Source: Pseudomonadales bacterium
GTDB lineage: Bacteria; Pseudomonadota; Gammaproteobacteria; Pseudomonadales; Azotimanducaceae
Assembly: GCA_019090615.1 (NCBI GenBank)
Contig: JAHRVQ010000060.1
Coordinates: 19,947 to 83,946 of the forward strand
Reading direction: 5' to 3'
Length of the DNA: 64,000 nt
The notes under the pieces: generated by a model
The model's input: only the letters and a program-made list of their open reading frames with translations
What the model was told of the DNA's origin: nothing
The model's database searches: none
Part shown: one piece after another, positions 18,301-25,919 of the stretch
Position numbering within the stretch: the first letter of the stretch is position 1
Layout of the letters: the number at the start of each line of letters is the position of its first letter
Program-made: the position numbers and the translations under genes

Positions 18301-19446
18301 TCGTCGCTAGAGCCAACCGAAAACCTGATGCTAGTAGCGCAGCAATCAAAACACTTTATTGAAACCTGGCGCATTACCCCGTCGTCACTGTGGCGGCTTT
18401 CATACCAGGGCATACCATCAGTCAAAGAATCTGGAACTTTTAGCACCTTGCAACCTTTATGGCGTCCCTGGCCAGGCGAAACCCTGGATATAGACATCAG
18501 TCGCCCCGAGGGCGTCAAGGGTGCCATTCATACGGTCGAAAAAGCCACTTTAAAATATAATGCTGGGCAGGATATTCAACGCTCTGAACTCACCCTGAAT
18601 ATACAATCAAGCCTCGGCGAAGTGTATGAGATTATTCTTCCTGGCGACGCCGAGCTTCTATCCGTAACACTTGAGGGTAAACAGCTGAACCTGCCCACTG
18701 CAAATATCGTTAAGGTGCCCCTGCAACCAGGGCCGCAAACTTTATACCTGGCTTTTCAACAACATCAATCAACTGGTTGGCAGAGCAAAACGCCGGAAAT
18801 CCTATTACCGCAGGGAGCGGCCAATATTAACATTGAATACGCCCTGCACCGTGATCGTTGGCCCCTTTTCGCATCCGGCCCTGCGATTGGCCCAGCGCTA
18901 CTTTATTGGGGTATGTTAACGGTAATAATTTTTGCCGCGATTATATTATCAATGCTGGCGCAAAAGCTTGCGCTTGAGATTCCGGTCACACTAACCGGCT
19001 GGTTACTGTTGGGGATCGGCCTGTCAACGGTTAATAGTTACGGCATTCTGGTGGTTGCCAGCTTTTTCTTTTTACTGGCACTGCGTAAACAAAAGGTAAT
19101 ACCGCAACAATGGTCGCGAAAAAAGTTTAACGGCCTGCAAATGCTAATTATCGCGCTAACCGTTTTGACCATTATCATATTTATCAGCGCTATCCCGTTG
19201 GGTTTACTTTCTAACCCAGACATGAAAGTCGTCGGCAATGGCAGCACCTCACACCTGTATAAATACTATCAGGACCGTGCGCCAGCCGACAATTTCCCCA
19301 TCGTCAGCCTAACCACAGTTTCACTACTCAGTTATCGCCTGGTTATGTTGTTATGGTCGTTATGGTTGGCAACGCGAATTATCCATTGGGCTAGCTGGTG
19401 GTGGCAATGTTATAGCCACCAGGGTAGCTGGAGAAAAAAAGAATAA
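15325..19446 (+). CDS. Very large multi-spanning membrane protein with internal duplication
   Basis: The product has 1373 residues from the ATG at 15325, preferred over an in-frame ATG at 15277 because GGAGA lies eight bases upstream and a signal peptide (about 1-28, ending LTAAAA) follows at once. Residues about 50-470 are predicted extracytoplasmic and beta-rich. Several membrane segments occupy about 480-580, further ones lie at about 702-720 and 742-760, a second extracytoplasmic region runs about 780-1190, and four or more membrane segments lie between about 1194 and 1356. Both soluble regions begin with a close Cys pair (near 62/72 and 784/788) followed by similar beta-rich modules, suggesting an ancient duplication. 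I do not recognise the family. It stands alone. Confidence 0.75.
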   Translation: MPRWILPVNLMLVVGILLFNFQLTAAAAISTTASTAPSKASPTNSAIDAWRPWIEEKHPDLHCPWTMTKRVAHACNWPGQLSLNLHAKGLSFTLNVTVFGKRGFIALPGDQKHWPINVSIDGKPAPVLEKNNLPVISLTTGEFIIRGNFQWQSKPTALTVPPSIAQVQVTQAGKLLDLNRRENKVLFSQGLIKPGPQKQDRIKIEVYRLLRDGVPQTLETRVKLSVAGKPGEIKIGRLALADSTTIQLTSPLPARIETDGDLRIQVVAGEHSIRLLSRFDTDVSSLNIETRADPWPKFETLSFKAETDIRQLRITGAQGIDTSQISLPPEWRNLPTYQMNNDSRLQLTTEYRGDQTPPANQLQVQRNLWLDFDGTGITSQDLINGQMYRDWRLDAQPDTQVGSATVANEPVLITTDKGNQGIEIRSPEINLKAVTRILNPEYFSAIGWQSRADTWRATLHLPPGWRVLHAQGVDSIRGSWISQWDLWDIFLLLIIVAASYRLLGLSGGLVAAATLIITYHEPNAPIVIYPVLLLLIALLPILTGRLRILASIVGGLSIAMLVVSLVLFSVAAFRLAIYPSLEKVRVGQYQLQNTERREMATASRLQETMDKSINSPSAISDNNVSGMNVSDNNYSIRSAVMKRRRSDRQQTDLYQLDQDDRLQTGPGLPTWLWQAVNLRSSGPLVAEQNLAIYYSTPIVTSLWRVASVLLLVLYALMVILPVARQLKTQDKNKPLVANPTAPVLLILGIISATLLPSADLSAAPYPPAYLLQQLEQKLLKPPPCLPACASISQGSLTASKNTLTLEFAIYAAVDVSLPLPSSETGWQATTISMDGNQRNATQRQQGIINMMLPSGHHHITLSGPLTGEQITINVPVPIHNFSAHSNHWTIEGVIAGRIINNTLVLRSQAKNTQQNSLRPNPVSPLVSVNREFIFGKQWQIITRVERIAPTKGPIAVKVPLYSFEKVLTDKINIQDGMAHLQFNHNQQYVSWVSSLEPTENLMLVAQQSKHFIETWRITPSSLWRLSYQGIPSVKESGTFSTLQPLWRPWPGETLDIDISRPEGVKGAIHTVEKATLKYNAGQDIQRSELTLNIQSSLGEVYEIILPGDAELLSVTLEGKQLNLPTANIVKVPLQPGPQTLYLAFQQHQSTGWQSKTPEILLPQGAANINIEYALHRDRWPLFASGPAIGPALLYWGMLTVIIFAAIILSMLAQKLALEIPVTLTGWLLLGIGLSTVNSYGILVVASFFFLLALRKQKVIPQQWSRKKFNGLQMLIIALTVLTIIIFISAIPLGLLSNPDMKVVGNGSTSHLYKYYQDRAPADNFPIVSLTTVSLLSYRLVMLLWSLWLATRIIHWASWWWQCYSHQGSWRKKE

Positions 19447-19701
19447 TCTGCAAATAAACAGATGATGACAGCATGCGGCCTGATGGCAAACAGTCTTCAA
19501 CCTTTTATGATCATCCTGGCCGACCCAAAAATTACGCTACTTGAATATCTGGAACTACTATCGTTATACTTCTTGAACGACACCAGCCCATTGCTTCGCG
19601 CTGATGTTATAGAGACCTGAGTTGCAGAGCCTTGAGTTACAGAGCTTTTATTATGCACTGAAGCAGCTAAATGAATGATTTAATTATCTCGAGATTGAAC
19701 C

Positions 19702-20628
19702 ATGACTTTGAAGATAACCCCTCTTGATGCGCCGCTGGGTGCGATAGTAAGCGGGTGGCAGCCCAGCCAGGCACTTTCAACAAAACATTATGCCAGTGTT
19801 AAGCAGGCCTTAGCGCAGTATCATTTATTGGTATTTAGAGGCCATCAACAACCTACAGACCAACAACTGGTCCAGTTTGCCAGTAAATTTGGCAACCTCA
19901 TTAAAGGTTCCAAGTGGTTTGGCGATGTGGATCAAATACCAGAGATTTTGCGGGTAAATAACTTATTGGACGATGCCGGTGTGCCAGAGGGAACCGGTGC
20001 GTCAACCTCACTGGAATGGCATGCAGACTATTCCTATGTGCCCACTGTAGGTAAAGAAAGCTTTCTCGAAGCCGTTAAAATACCCGCAGTCAATCCACCA
20101 CAAACCTGTTTTTGCAGCCAGTATAGTGCCTTCGAGCGCCTGCCTGAAGCCACTAAAAAATTACTCCGCCCGCTTCGGGCCTACCATAGTATCACCAACT
20201 ATCCAGCAGCCTCGGCAATGAATGCGATGAATCAAAGCGCTGCAGAAGCTGATGAAATTCGCGCTGGGTTTAAGGCCAAACAAAAGCGCAATCAACAACA
20301 GGGGATCAAACGCACCGACATTCCAGTCGCTGAACATCCAGTTGTGATTCGGCATCCAGATACAGGTAGAGAGATCCTGTATGTCAGCAAAGGGATTACG
20401 CGGCAGATCCTTGGCCTGCCGGAAGAGGAAAGTAGTGACCTGCTAAAGGAATTAGCCGCTATATCAACCGCCCCAGACTATGTCTATGCCCATGACTGGC
20501 AACAGGGCGATATGGTTGTTTTCGATACCCTCGGTACGTTACACCGCCGCGATGCCTGGGACCCTTCTGCGGCAAGGGTCATGCGCCAGCTTAGTTCGTT
20601 ATGGACCCCTGAGGCAGCAGCCTCCTAA
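19702..20628 (+). CDS. TauD/TfdA family Fe(II)/2-oxoglutarate dioxygenase
   Basis: The product has 308 residues. The facial triad is readable: His107-x-Asp109 in LEWHADYSYVP and the distal His281 in LGTLHRRDAW, with a downstream Arg (RVMRQL) for 2-oxoglutarate binding. The N-terminal LLVFRGHQQPT block is typical of the family. Members hydroxylate taurine, aryloxyalkanoates, carnitine precursors and other acids, so the substrate is not assignable here. It is a single transcription unit preceded by an imperfect 14-bp duplication near 19616-19644. Confidence 0.9.
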   Translation: MTLKITPLDAPLGAIVSGWQPSQALSTKHYASVKQALAQYHLLVFRGHQQPTDQQLVQFASKFGNLIKGSKWFGDVDQIPEILRVNNLLDDAGVPEGTGASTSLEWHADYSYVPTVGKESFLEAVKIPAVNPPQTCFCSQYSAFERLPEATKKLLRPLRAYHSITNYPAASAMNAMNQSAAEADEIRAGFKAKQKRNQQQGIKRTDIPVAEHPVVIRHPDTGREILYVSKGITRQILGLPEEESSDLLKELAAISTAPDYVYAHDWQQGDMVVFDTLGTLHRRDAWDPSAARVMRQLSSLWTPEAAAS

Positions 20629-20932
20629 AAGACGTTCATTAGCAGCGCGCCTGACCAGAAAATTCTAAAAACAGCAGCCATGCCTGTGCTGCTGTGATTC
20701 CTCAAAAAACATGATACCGCGATAAAGATACCGCGATAAAGTTTCATATTTGTGATTTTACCCACAACGGCTAAACTGCTTAGAAACGTGCTAGCTGCAA
20801 AGCCAAAAAGACAGTCTAACTTGCAGGCCATCAACAGGATACTGAACAGCTTTAACAACCCCTTATTGTTTGGCCGGGCAAAGTTTATCTGGGCATACCT
20901 ATGCAGAGCACCTGCTGTCAATGGAGTCCAAA
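20629..20932. other. Intergenic region with a 14-bp duplication
   Basis: The unit GATACCGCGATAAA is repeated at 20713-20740. No other gene is supported between the dioxygenase and the Hpt gene. Confidence 0.5.
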
Positions 20933-21307
20933 ATGAATGAGACCACTAATAACTCAGGCGAGCCACCTGTTTGGGACCAGTCAGGGCTGGAAAAGCGGGT
21001 TCGTGGAAAAACTGACCGCATGGTAAAACTAATCAAGCTATATCTTGCTGATATGCCTGCCCGAATGGATGAACTTTCCACCCAGATTGACCAGGAGAGA
21101 ATGCAAGAAGTACGCGACGTGGCCCATACCATAAAAGGCGTATGCGGCAATCTAGGTATGATCAGACTGCAAAATGTAGCTTCTGAACTTGAAGTAGCGG
21201 TCCAGGATGCAGACCAGGAAAACATCTCAAAACTGGTGCCTATTATTAAAGCCGAATATAATAAGTCCGCCGACCTGTTACAGGGTTTTATCGATACCCA
21301 TAGTTAA
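20933..21307 (+). CDS. Hpt (histidine phosphotransfer) domain protein
   Basis: The product has 124 residues from the ATG at 20933, chosen because GGAG sits six bases upstream; in-frame starts at 20921 and earlier lack this. The helical-bundle Hpt signature is AHTIKGVCGNLG, with the phospho-accepting residue at His65, and there is no kinase or receiver domain. Such stand-alone Hpt proteins relay phosphate between hybrid kinases and response regulators. No partner kinase or regulator is encoded nearby, so it must act with proteins elsewhere in the genome. Confidence 0.85.
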   Translation: MNETTNNSGEPPVWDQSGLEKRVRGKTDRMVKLIKLYLADMPARMDELSTQIDQERMQEVRDVAHTIKGVCGNLGMIRLQNVASELEVAVQDADQENISKLVPIIKAEYNKSADLLQGFIDTHS

Positions 21308-21347
21308 TTTCGTAATCACAACGCTTAAAATACTTATCCGCTGCAGC

Positions 21348-22079
21348 CTAAAGGTGGTCCAGAATTTGATCTCCGCTAAAAACCGAACCGTGCCCTGGGT
21401 ATACTGTCCTGGGGTGTAATTTCCTGAGTTTTTCTAATGTCTGGCGCTGCGCCGCAAGATTATCAAATATCGATGGCTGTACCAGTTGCCCTTTCTGGCC
21501 GCTACCAAGCAGCGTATCTCCGGTGATTAAACTTCTGCTTGGATGGTGAAAAAAACAGATACTATCCCAGCTATGCCCAGGTGTATGAATCACCTCCCAG
21601 CCCGCAAAACCAGTAATATCCTGACCATCAACCAACCTGAATTTTGGTGAAGAAAAACGCCCCGCTGCAGATTCTCCAAGCAAATGATTATGTATATAAG
21701 GATAACGCTTATTTCTTTCTCGGTTCAGGTACATTTTACGCGAACGCGCTCGAAATGCTTCGCCAATGGAAGTGGCTACTTTAACAACAGGGCCAAAGGG
21801 GTTTTGATACAGTTTAAGCCCTGGTCGCTTGGAGGCATGTGGAATTGCCGACGAAGCCTGACAGGACCGCGCTAAAGAAAGTACACCACCAATATGATCA
21901 GGGTCATCATGGGTGCAGCTGACCAGAGCAATTTTTTTAACATCCAGGTTCAGGTTGTTTTTAATATATTTGAGTATAAAACCATCACAACGTATCGCCA
22001 CATCAACCACAAACATCGATTGATCCTGGTCGATCAGATAGGTATTGGAGTAACGGGTTTTAATCTGGTGAATCTGCAT
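21348..22079 (-). CDS. MBL-fold metallo-hydrolase
   Basis: The product has 243 residues. The metal-binding blocks are THDDPDHIGG (His57-x-Asp59-x-Asp61-His62), VIHTPGHSWDS, LITGDTLLGSG and VYPGHGSVF. The second His of the standard HxHxDH motif is Asp here, a variant seen in some MBL lineages that may alter the first metal site. The domain composition resembles glyoxalase-II-like or lactonase-like hydrolases, but the substrate is unknown. It converges on the Hpt gene. Confidence 0.85.
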   Translation of the reverse strand: MQIHQIKTRYSNTYLIDQDQSMFVVDVAIRCDGFILKYIKNNLNLDVKKIALVSCTHDDPDHIGGVLSLARSCQASSAIPHASKRPGLKLYQNPFGPVVKVATSIGEAFRARSRKMYLNRERNKRYPYIHNHLLGESAAGRFSSPKFRLVDGQDITGFAGWEVIHTPGHSWDSICFFHHPSRSLITGDTLLGSGQKGQLVQPSIFDNLAAQRQTLEKLRKLHPRTVYPGHGSVFSGDQILDHL

Positions 22080-22529
22080 CTTTATCTAAAAACCTGGAGC
22101 GCGCCCTTGGCAGTGAGATCCAACAGGATCTATTAAGTTCTTTAGCATTTTAGCAGACAGGACTATAACCAGGGCTTTGAGTGAATTCGGTACTTAATGG
22201 GCAGCTAAACCTAAAGGCATTGTAGATGCCGCATGTTTATCGCAGGACCTTAGTTCGCATGCATGCATGACGCGTAGAGCCTATTGATTAGAACAGTCTT
22301 AATGAGCGTGGTTTTTTAGCGCAAGGCTTTTTGATACAGATATTCCAAATAGTGGCTTTCTAAATAGTGACATTCATAACATCGGTAACGACTGAAAACA
22401 GAAATACACACTGCAAATAAAGCCTGCCTGGCCACCGGCTTTATTGACCAGGCCACCTACTATAGTAGCGCCGAGTCGCAAAAACTTGATCACTCTTGCC
22501 GCTATTAAGATGAGTTCCAGCCAGCGTGG
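22080..22529. other. Intergenic region, one terminator-like hairpin
   Basis: The 450-bp gap has no credible gene. The only strong structure is the hairpin at 22416-22445, annotated separately. The repeated words AATAGTGGC and AATAGTGAC near 22352-22372 are a further imperfect duplication. Confidence 0.4.
22416..22445 (-). terminator. Possible intrinsic terminator after the 72-residue gene
   Basis: AATAAAGCC at 22416-22424 pairs with GGCTTTATT at 22437-22445 across a 12-base loop. On the minus strand the 3' arm ends in TTTATTT, giving a weak U-tract about 85 bases after the stop of the small gene at 22530. Confidence 0.45.
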
Positions 22530-22748
22530 CTATTTAACAGGTTCAGTTTTTGGCTGAGCCGCAGGGGCTTCTTTTTTGCTGCCAAGGTTTATATGCTTGG
22601 ATGCTGCCATACCCGCCTGGCCGCTGAGACCCGTGGGTATTTGCTCAATGACACCACCGGACGCTAAAAATGCAGCCGTCATTACCTCTATTGAAGGTTC
22701 TTTCGAATCTACGCCGTCTTTCGCTGCTTTCTTCTTGGGTCTGGCCAT
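22530..22748 (-). CDS. Small basic hypothetical protein
   Basis: The product has 72 residues. A Lys-rich N-terminus (MARPKKKAAK) precedes a compact central block VMTAAFLASGGVIEQIPTG, and the C-terminus is low-complexity Lys/Pro/Ala. The central block, a small helix followed by a Gly-turn and a short strand, resembles a segment seen in small transcription-associated proteins, but I cannot assign a family. The next upstream gene on the same strand (arfB) is 128 bp away. Confidence 0.5.
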   Translation of the reverse strand: MARPKKKAAKDGVDSKEPSIEVMTAAFLASGGVIEQIPTGLSGQAGMAASKHINLGSKKEAPAAQPKTEPVK

Positions 22749-22875
22749 TTAATTACTACACTAAAAAAAAGAGCGTGAGTATATACTAATCTATAATCAA
22801 ATGCAGATTTCATCTGACAGCATCAATAATCGGGCTCAGCAGCCTAAGCCAGTTGCGGCTGATGCAGCTAAATAG

Positions 22876-23292
22876 CTAACTCTGATCCACTCGACCCCGC
22901 AAAGCTTTAACTTTGCCCCGCCGCGTCTTTCCGTCCACCCGTCGGTTTTTAGCGCTTCGGGTCGGTTTGGTTGGCCGACGTATTTTCTGAATATAGGTAA
23001 TACTCTGGATAATTTCCTGCAGGCGCAATCTCGCATCTTCGCGGTTTTTTTCCTGGGTGCGATACTTTTGCGCTTTTAGGACAATAACGCCGCCTTTATT
23101 TATGCGGCGATCATTACAGCCAAGCAGGCGCTGCTTATAAAAAAAAGGCAATGATGAGGCGTGAATATCAAACCGCAAATGAATCGCCGATGAAACTTTA
23201 TTCACGTTCTGTCCCCCAGCGCCCTGGGCTCGAATTGCGGTTAATTCAATTTCTTCATCACGGATAGTTAAATTATTCGATATCTTAAGCAC
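22876..23292 (-). CDS. arfB: Alternative ribosome-rescue factor ArfB (peptidyl-tRNA hydrolase)
   Basis: The product has 138 residues. The release-factor catalytic motif GGQ is at residues 26-28 within RAQGAGGQNVNKV, followed by a compact domain and a long basic C-terminal tail (KTRRGKVKALRGR) that in ArfB enters the empty mRNA channel of stalled ribosomes. The protein hydrolyses peptidyl-tRNA on non-stop ribosomes. It lacks the codon-recognition domains of RF1/RF2, and the length is normal for the family. Confidence 0.94.
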   Translation of the reverse strand: MLKISNNLTIRDEEIELTAIRAQGAGGQNVNKVSSAIHLRFDIHASSLPFFYKQRLLGCNDRRINKGGVIVLKAQKYRTQEKNREDARLRLQEIIQSITYIQKIRRPTKPTRSAKNRRVDGKTRRGKVKALRGRVDQS

Positions 23293-23480
23293 ATACAGCT
23301 CCTACTGGCTTACGCATATTAACATCAAAAGCAAAACATCCAATCTAAGCAAGTTTAGTCTAAGGCCTCATTTTATACTGACTCATCAAGTTTTTAAGAA
23401 AACTCTGACTTGCAATTAGATTCCTAATCGCTATTATCGGCCACTGGTATCTCAACAACGTATCAATTACAAAAAACAAC

Positions 23481-23780
23481 ATGCTTAATTTCTTGCCTAC
23501 TTTTCATTCAGCTCATTCAGCCACTTGCGCAACGCAGGGTTTATACCTGGCTGCGCCATCTGTAAGAAATAAACCTGTAGTACAACTTACGCTCGCCTCC
23601 GTAAATGTCAAAAAATTCAACGTCAGCGCTGTCAATATCTCAAACGTCAATGTCTCAAACGTCAATGTCTCGAACGTCAATGTCTCGAACGTCAATGTCC
23701 TGAACGTCAAAGCACTAGACGTCAAAGCACTAGACGTGATTGTGCCAATTCTGGCCAACAGCGGAGCACTTATTGATTAG
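23481..23780 (+). CDS. ilvL: Val-rich ilvGM leader peptide built from 15-bp tandem repeats
   Basis: A 99-codon frame ends 128 bp before ilvG. Residues 41-88 consist largely of repeated N-V-N-V-S units encoded by a 15-bp repeat (23628-23732), giving 16 Val codons in 48. The whole frame has 34 Val, Leu or Ile codons in 99. It is followed by an intrinsic terminator. This is the plan of ilvL attenuator leaders, although those are usually about 30 residues. No strong ribosome site precedes the ATG, so the true start may lie further in. The call as a leader is an inference from position and composition, and the gene name is by analogy with ilvGMEDA operons. Confidence 0.55.
   Translation: MLNFLPTFHSAHSATCATQGLYLAAPSVRNKPVVQLTLASVNVKKFNVSAVNISNVNVSNVNVSNVNVSNVNVLNVKALDVKALDVIVPILANSGALID
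23628..23732 (+). repeat. 15-bp tandem repeat within ilv leader
   Basis: Seven head-to-tail 15-bp units occur, the best copies reading AACGTCAATGTCTCA or with a final G. The first (23628) and last two (23703-23732) are diverged. Being a multiple of three, each unit adds two Val codons in frame without disrupting the leader. Confidence 0.9.
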
Positions 23781-23813
23781 CAAATAGCCAAACAATAATA
23801 CCAAAGCCTCCGC
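23761..23813 (+). promoter_or_regulatory. Candidate antiterminator pairing for ilvG attenuation
   Basis: GCGGAG at 23761-23766, inside the last codons of the leader, is the exact complement of CTCCGC at 23808-23813, which is the inner 5' arm of the terminator. The two pairings exclude each other. A ribosome that finishes the leader (stop at 23778-23780) would cover the first segment and let the terminator form. A ribosome stalled at Val codons upstream would leave it free. This is a mechanistic inference from visible complementarity. Confidence 0.5.
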
Positions 23814-23839
23814 ATCGAAAGATCCGGGGGCTTTTTTTT
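23804..23839 (+). terminator. Intrinsic terminator (attenuator) before ilvG
   Basis: AAGCCTCCG at 23804-23812 pairs with CGGGGGCTT at 23825-23833 (nine pairs, one G-T). The inner part can extend as ATC-GAAA-GAT with a GNRA tetraloop. A run of eight T follows. It lies between the leader and ilvG, so it can only be functional as an attenuator or as terminator of the leader transcript. Confidence 0.85.
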
Positions 23840-23908
23840 GTCCTAATTTCAGCCGCTTAATCAGCACCTTAGACACAAATCACGCAATTATAATTAATGG
23901 AATAACCT

Positions 23909-25642
23909 ATGAACGGCGCAGCCTGTTTAATCGAGATCCTCAACCGACTGGGTACAAGTCATATTTTCGGCTACCCTGGCGGTGCAATAATGCCAGTCTA
24001 TGACGCCCTTGCCTGCCTGGTCAAAGATCACAAGATGCACCATATTCTATGCCGTCATGAGCAGGCCTGTGCATTTTCTGCCCAGGGCTATGCCCGTGCC
24101 ATGGGCCAGGTGGGTGTCTGTATGGCCACATCTGGACCAGGCGCAACCAATTTGGTCACCGGTATTGCAGATGCACATCTTGATTCAATTCCATTATTAA
24201 TTATCACTGGACAGATAGAAACCGGCCTAATTGGTACTGATGCTTTTCAGGCAGTGGATATGCTGGGAATTACTCACGGTATCGTCAAACACGGCTTTCA
24301 GGTCACTGACATAAACCACCTTGTTGAAACAGTCATTGAAGCCTACCGGCTCTGTACTTCAGGGAGACCAGGACCGGTATTAATCGACTTACCCAAAGAT
24401 ATTCAAAAAGCCAGCATCGATAACTTTGAGCTTGCATGGCAAGCTTGTAGCGAAGATAACCCAATATCACAGTTTACCCCCACAACAGCGCAACTAGCGC
24501 AGGCCGTAGAACTTTTAGAACAGGCCAGGTCCCCTGTATTGATGGCAGGTGGTGGCATTAAAATCGCCAATGCCGAGTCACACTGTGTTGAATTTTTGCA
24601 TACCAATAACTTGCCCACAGTAACTACGTTAAATTGCATGGGGCTGTTACCGATGCATCATCCACTGAACCTTGGCATGTTAGGTATGCACGGTACCGCC
24701 AAAGCCAATGATGCAGTCCAGGCGGCTGACCTCATAATCTGTATCGGCGCTCGGTTTGACGACAGAGCAACTGGACGCGTCGAACAATTTGCGCCAAAAG
24801 CAGAAATAATCCACGTTGATATTGACGCTGCCGAATTAAATAAAAATGTCCAGTCCACGCTGGGCATTATTGCCGAGGCCGATATTTTCCTTGCGGCTAT
24901 CAACCAGTGGCAGAAAAAATGCGTAAAGCAGTACAGCAACCTGGTTAAGCAATGCGCAAACAAACAACCTGTAGCAAATGACACCTTGTCAAACCCTCCC
25001 GCTTCGAACATAAATAAAGACCAGGGGCCAATTTATGCGGCCGATTTCCTCCGCCAGCTAAATCAACACACCGATGAAAATAGTCTTATCAGCGTCGATG
25101 TTGGTCAACATCAAATGTGGGTAGCACAGCATTTTGATTTCAGCTCAACTAAGCAGTTTCTGAGTAGTAGCGGCCTCGGCAGCATGGGTTTTGGTTTACC
25201 CGCAGCCATTGGTGCTCAGTTTGCACAACCAGAAAAAACACTTATCAACATTACTGGCGACGGCTCATTCATGATGAATGTTCAGGAATTAGCGACCATA
25301 AAACGCTACCAGTTACCGATTAAAATCATTCTTTTTAATAACCAGCATCTTGGCCTGGTACGCCAGCAGCAAGAGCTATTTTATGCCGAAAACTATTCGG
25401 AAGTGGAACTATTCGATAATCCTGATTTTACCGCACTGGTCCGTGTATTTGGTTTTCAGTCAGAAACTATAAACACACCAGCCGAATCAAACCCTGCTAT
25501 TTCAAGATTATTTCAACAGCCTGGGCCGGCTTTTTTAGAGGTAAAAATCCCCGCCTTAGAAAATGTCTGGCCCATGGTGCCGCCTGGCGCACCAAATAGC
25601 ACTCGATTAACAGCAACCAAAAGGCAATACGATGTTTCATGA
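23909..25642 (+). CDS. ilvG: Acetolactate synthase, large (catalytic) subunit
   Basis: This 577-residue ThDP/FAD enzyme makes acetolactate from pyruvate, or acetohydroxybutyrate from 2-oxobutyrate, the first common step of Val/Leu/Ile synthesis. The catalytic Glu lies in CRHEQACAFSAQGYARA (about residue 52), and the ThDP-Mg motif is TGDGSFMMNVQELATIKRYQ (about 450-470). It is assigned to the isozyme II type because the small subunit directly downstream is IlvM-like; the two overlap by 11 bp. Expression is probably set by the attenuator upstream. Confidence 0.93.
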   Translation: MNGAACLIEILNRLGTSHIFGYPGGAIMPVYDALACLVKDHKMHHILCRHEQACAFSAQGYARAMGQVGVCMATSGPGATNLVTGIADAHLDSIPLLIITGQIETGLIGTDAFQAVDMLGITHGIVKHGFQVTDINHLVETVIEAYRLCTSGRPGPVLIDLPKDIQKASIDNFELAWQACSEDNPISQFTPTTAQLAQAVELLEQARSPVLMAGGGIKIANAESHCVEFLHTNNLPTVTTLNCMGLLPMHHPLNLGMLGMHGTAKANDAVQAADLIICIGARFDDRATGRVEQFAPKAEIIHVDIDAAELNKNVQSTLGIIAEADIFLAAINQWQKKCVKQYSNLVKQCANKQPVANDTLSNPPASNINKDQGPIYAADFLRQLNQHTDENSLISVDVGQHQMWVAQHFDFSSTKQFLSSSGLGSMGFGLPAAIGAQFAQPEKTLINITGDGSFMMNVQELATIKRYQLPIKIILFNNQHLGLVRQQQELFYAENYSEVELFDNPDFTALVRVFGFQSETINTPAESNPAISRLFQQPGPAFLEVKIPALENVWPMVPPGAPNSTRLTATKRQYDVS

Positions 25643-25886
25643 ATTCGAATTTAATACCCCAATACAACCCGATATGGCAGAGCGAATATTAAGAATTATG
25701 CGAGTTCGCGGTTTCGAGGTTGCTAATTTGCAAGTTATTCGACGATCGAACTGTCTGGAATTTAGGCTTCAGGGTGAAACCCAAAGACCCATTACCCAAC
25801 TCTACGGGCAACTTGAGAAGGTCTATAAGCTAAAGTTAAAGAGCGCAACCGAGCATAAAAAGTCGCAACTTCAATGCCATAGCTGA
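25632..25886 (+). CDS. ilvM: Acetolactate synthase small subunit (ACT domain)
   Basis: The product has 84 residues, essentially a single ACT domain with the pattern RILRIMRVRGFEVANLQV near 20-37 and a C-terminal strand. That length fits IlvM (about 87) rather than IlvN or IlvH. It stabilises and regulates the catalytic subunit. It overlaps ilvG by 11 bp. The downstream ilvE-D-A genes found in enteric operons are absent, as the next gene is on the other strand. Confidence 0.88.
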   Translation: MFHEFEFNTPIQPDMAERILRIMRVRGFEVANLQVIRRSNCLEFRLQGETQRPITQLYGQLEKVYKLKLKSATEHKKSQLQCHS

Positions 25887-25919
25887 GATAATCACCTGAG
25901 AGAGAATAGCACCTGCCAC

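Noticed and set aside
23513..23758. Minus-strand frame with T-L-T-F-E repeats opposite the ilv leader
   Set aside because: It is the reverse reading of the same 15-bp repeat, overlaps the better-supported leader, and has no ribosome site or context.
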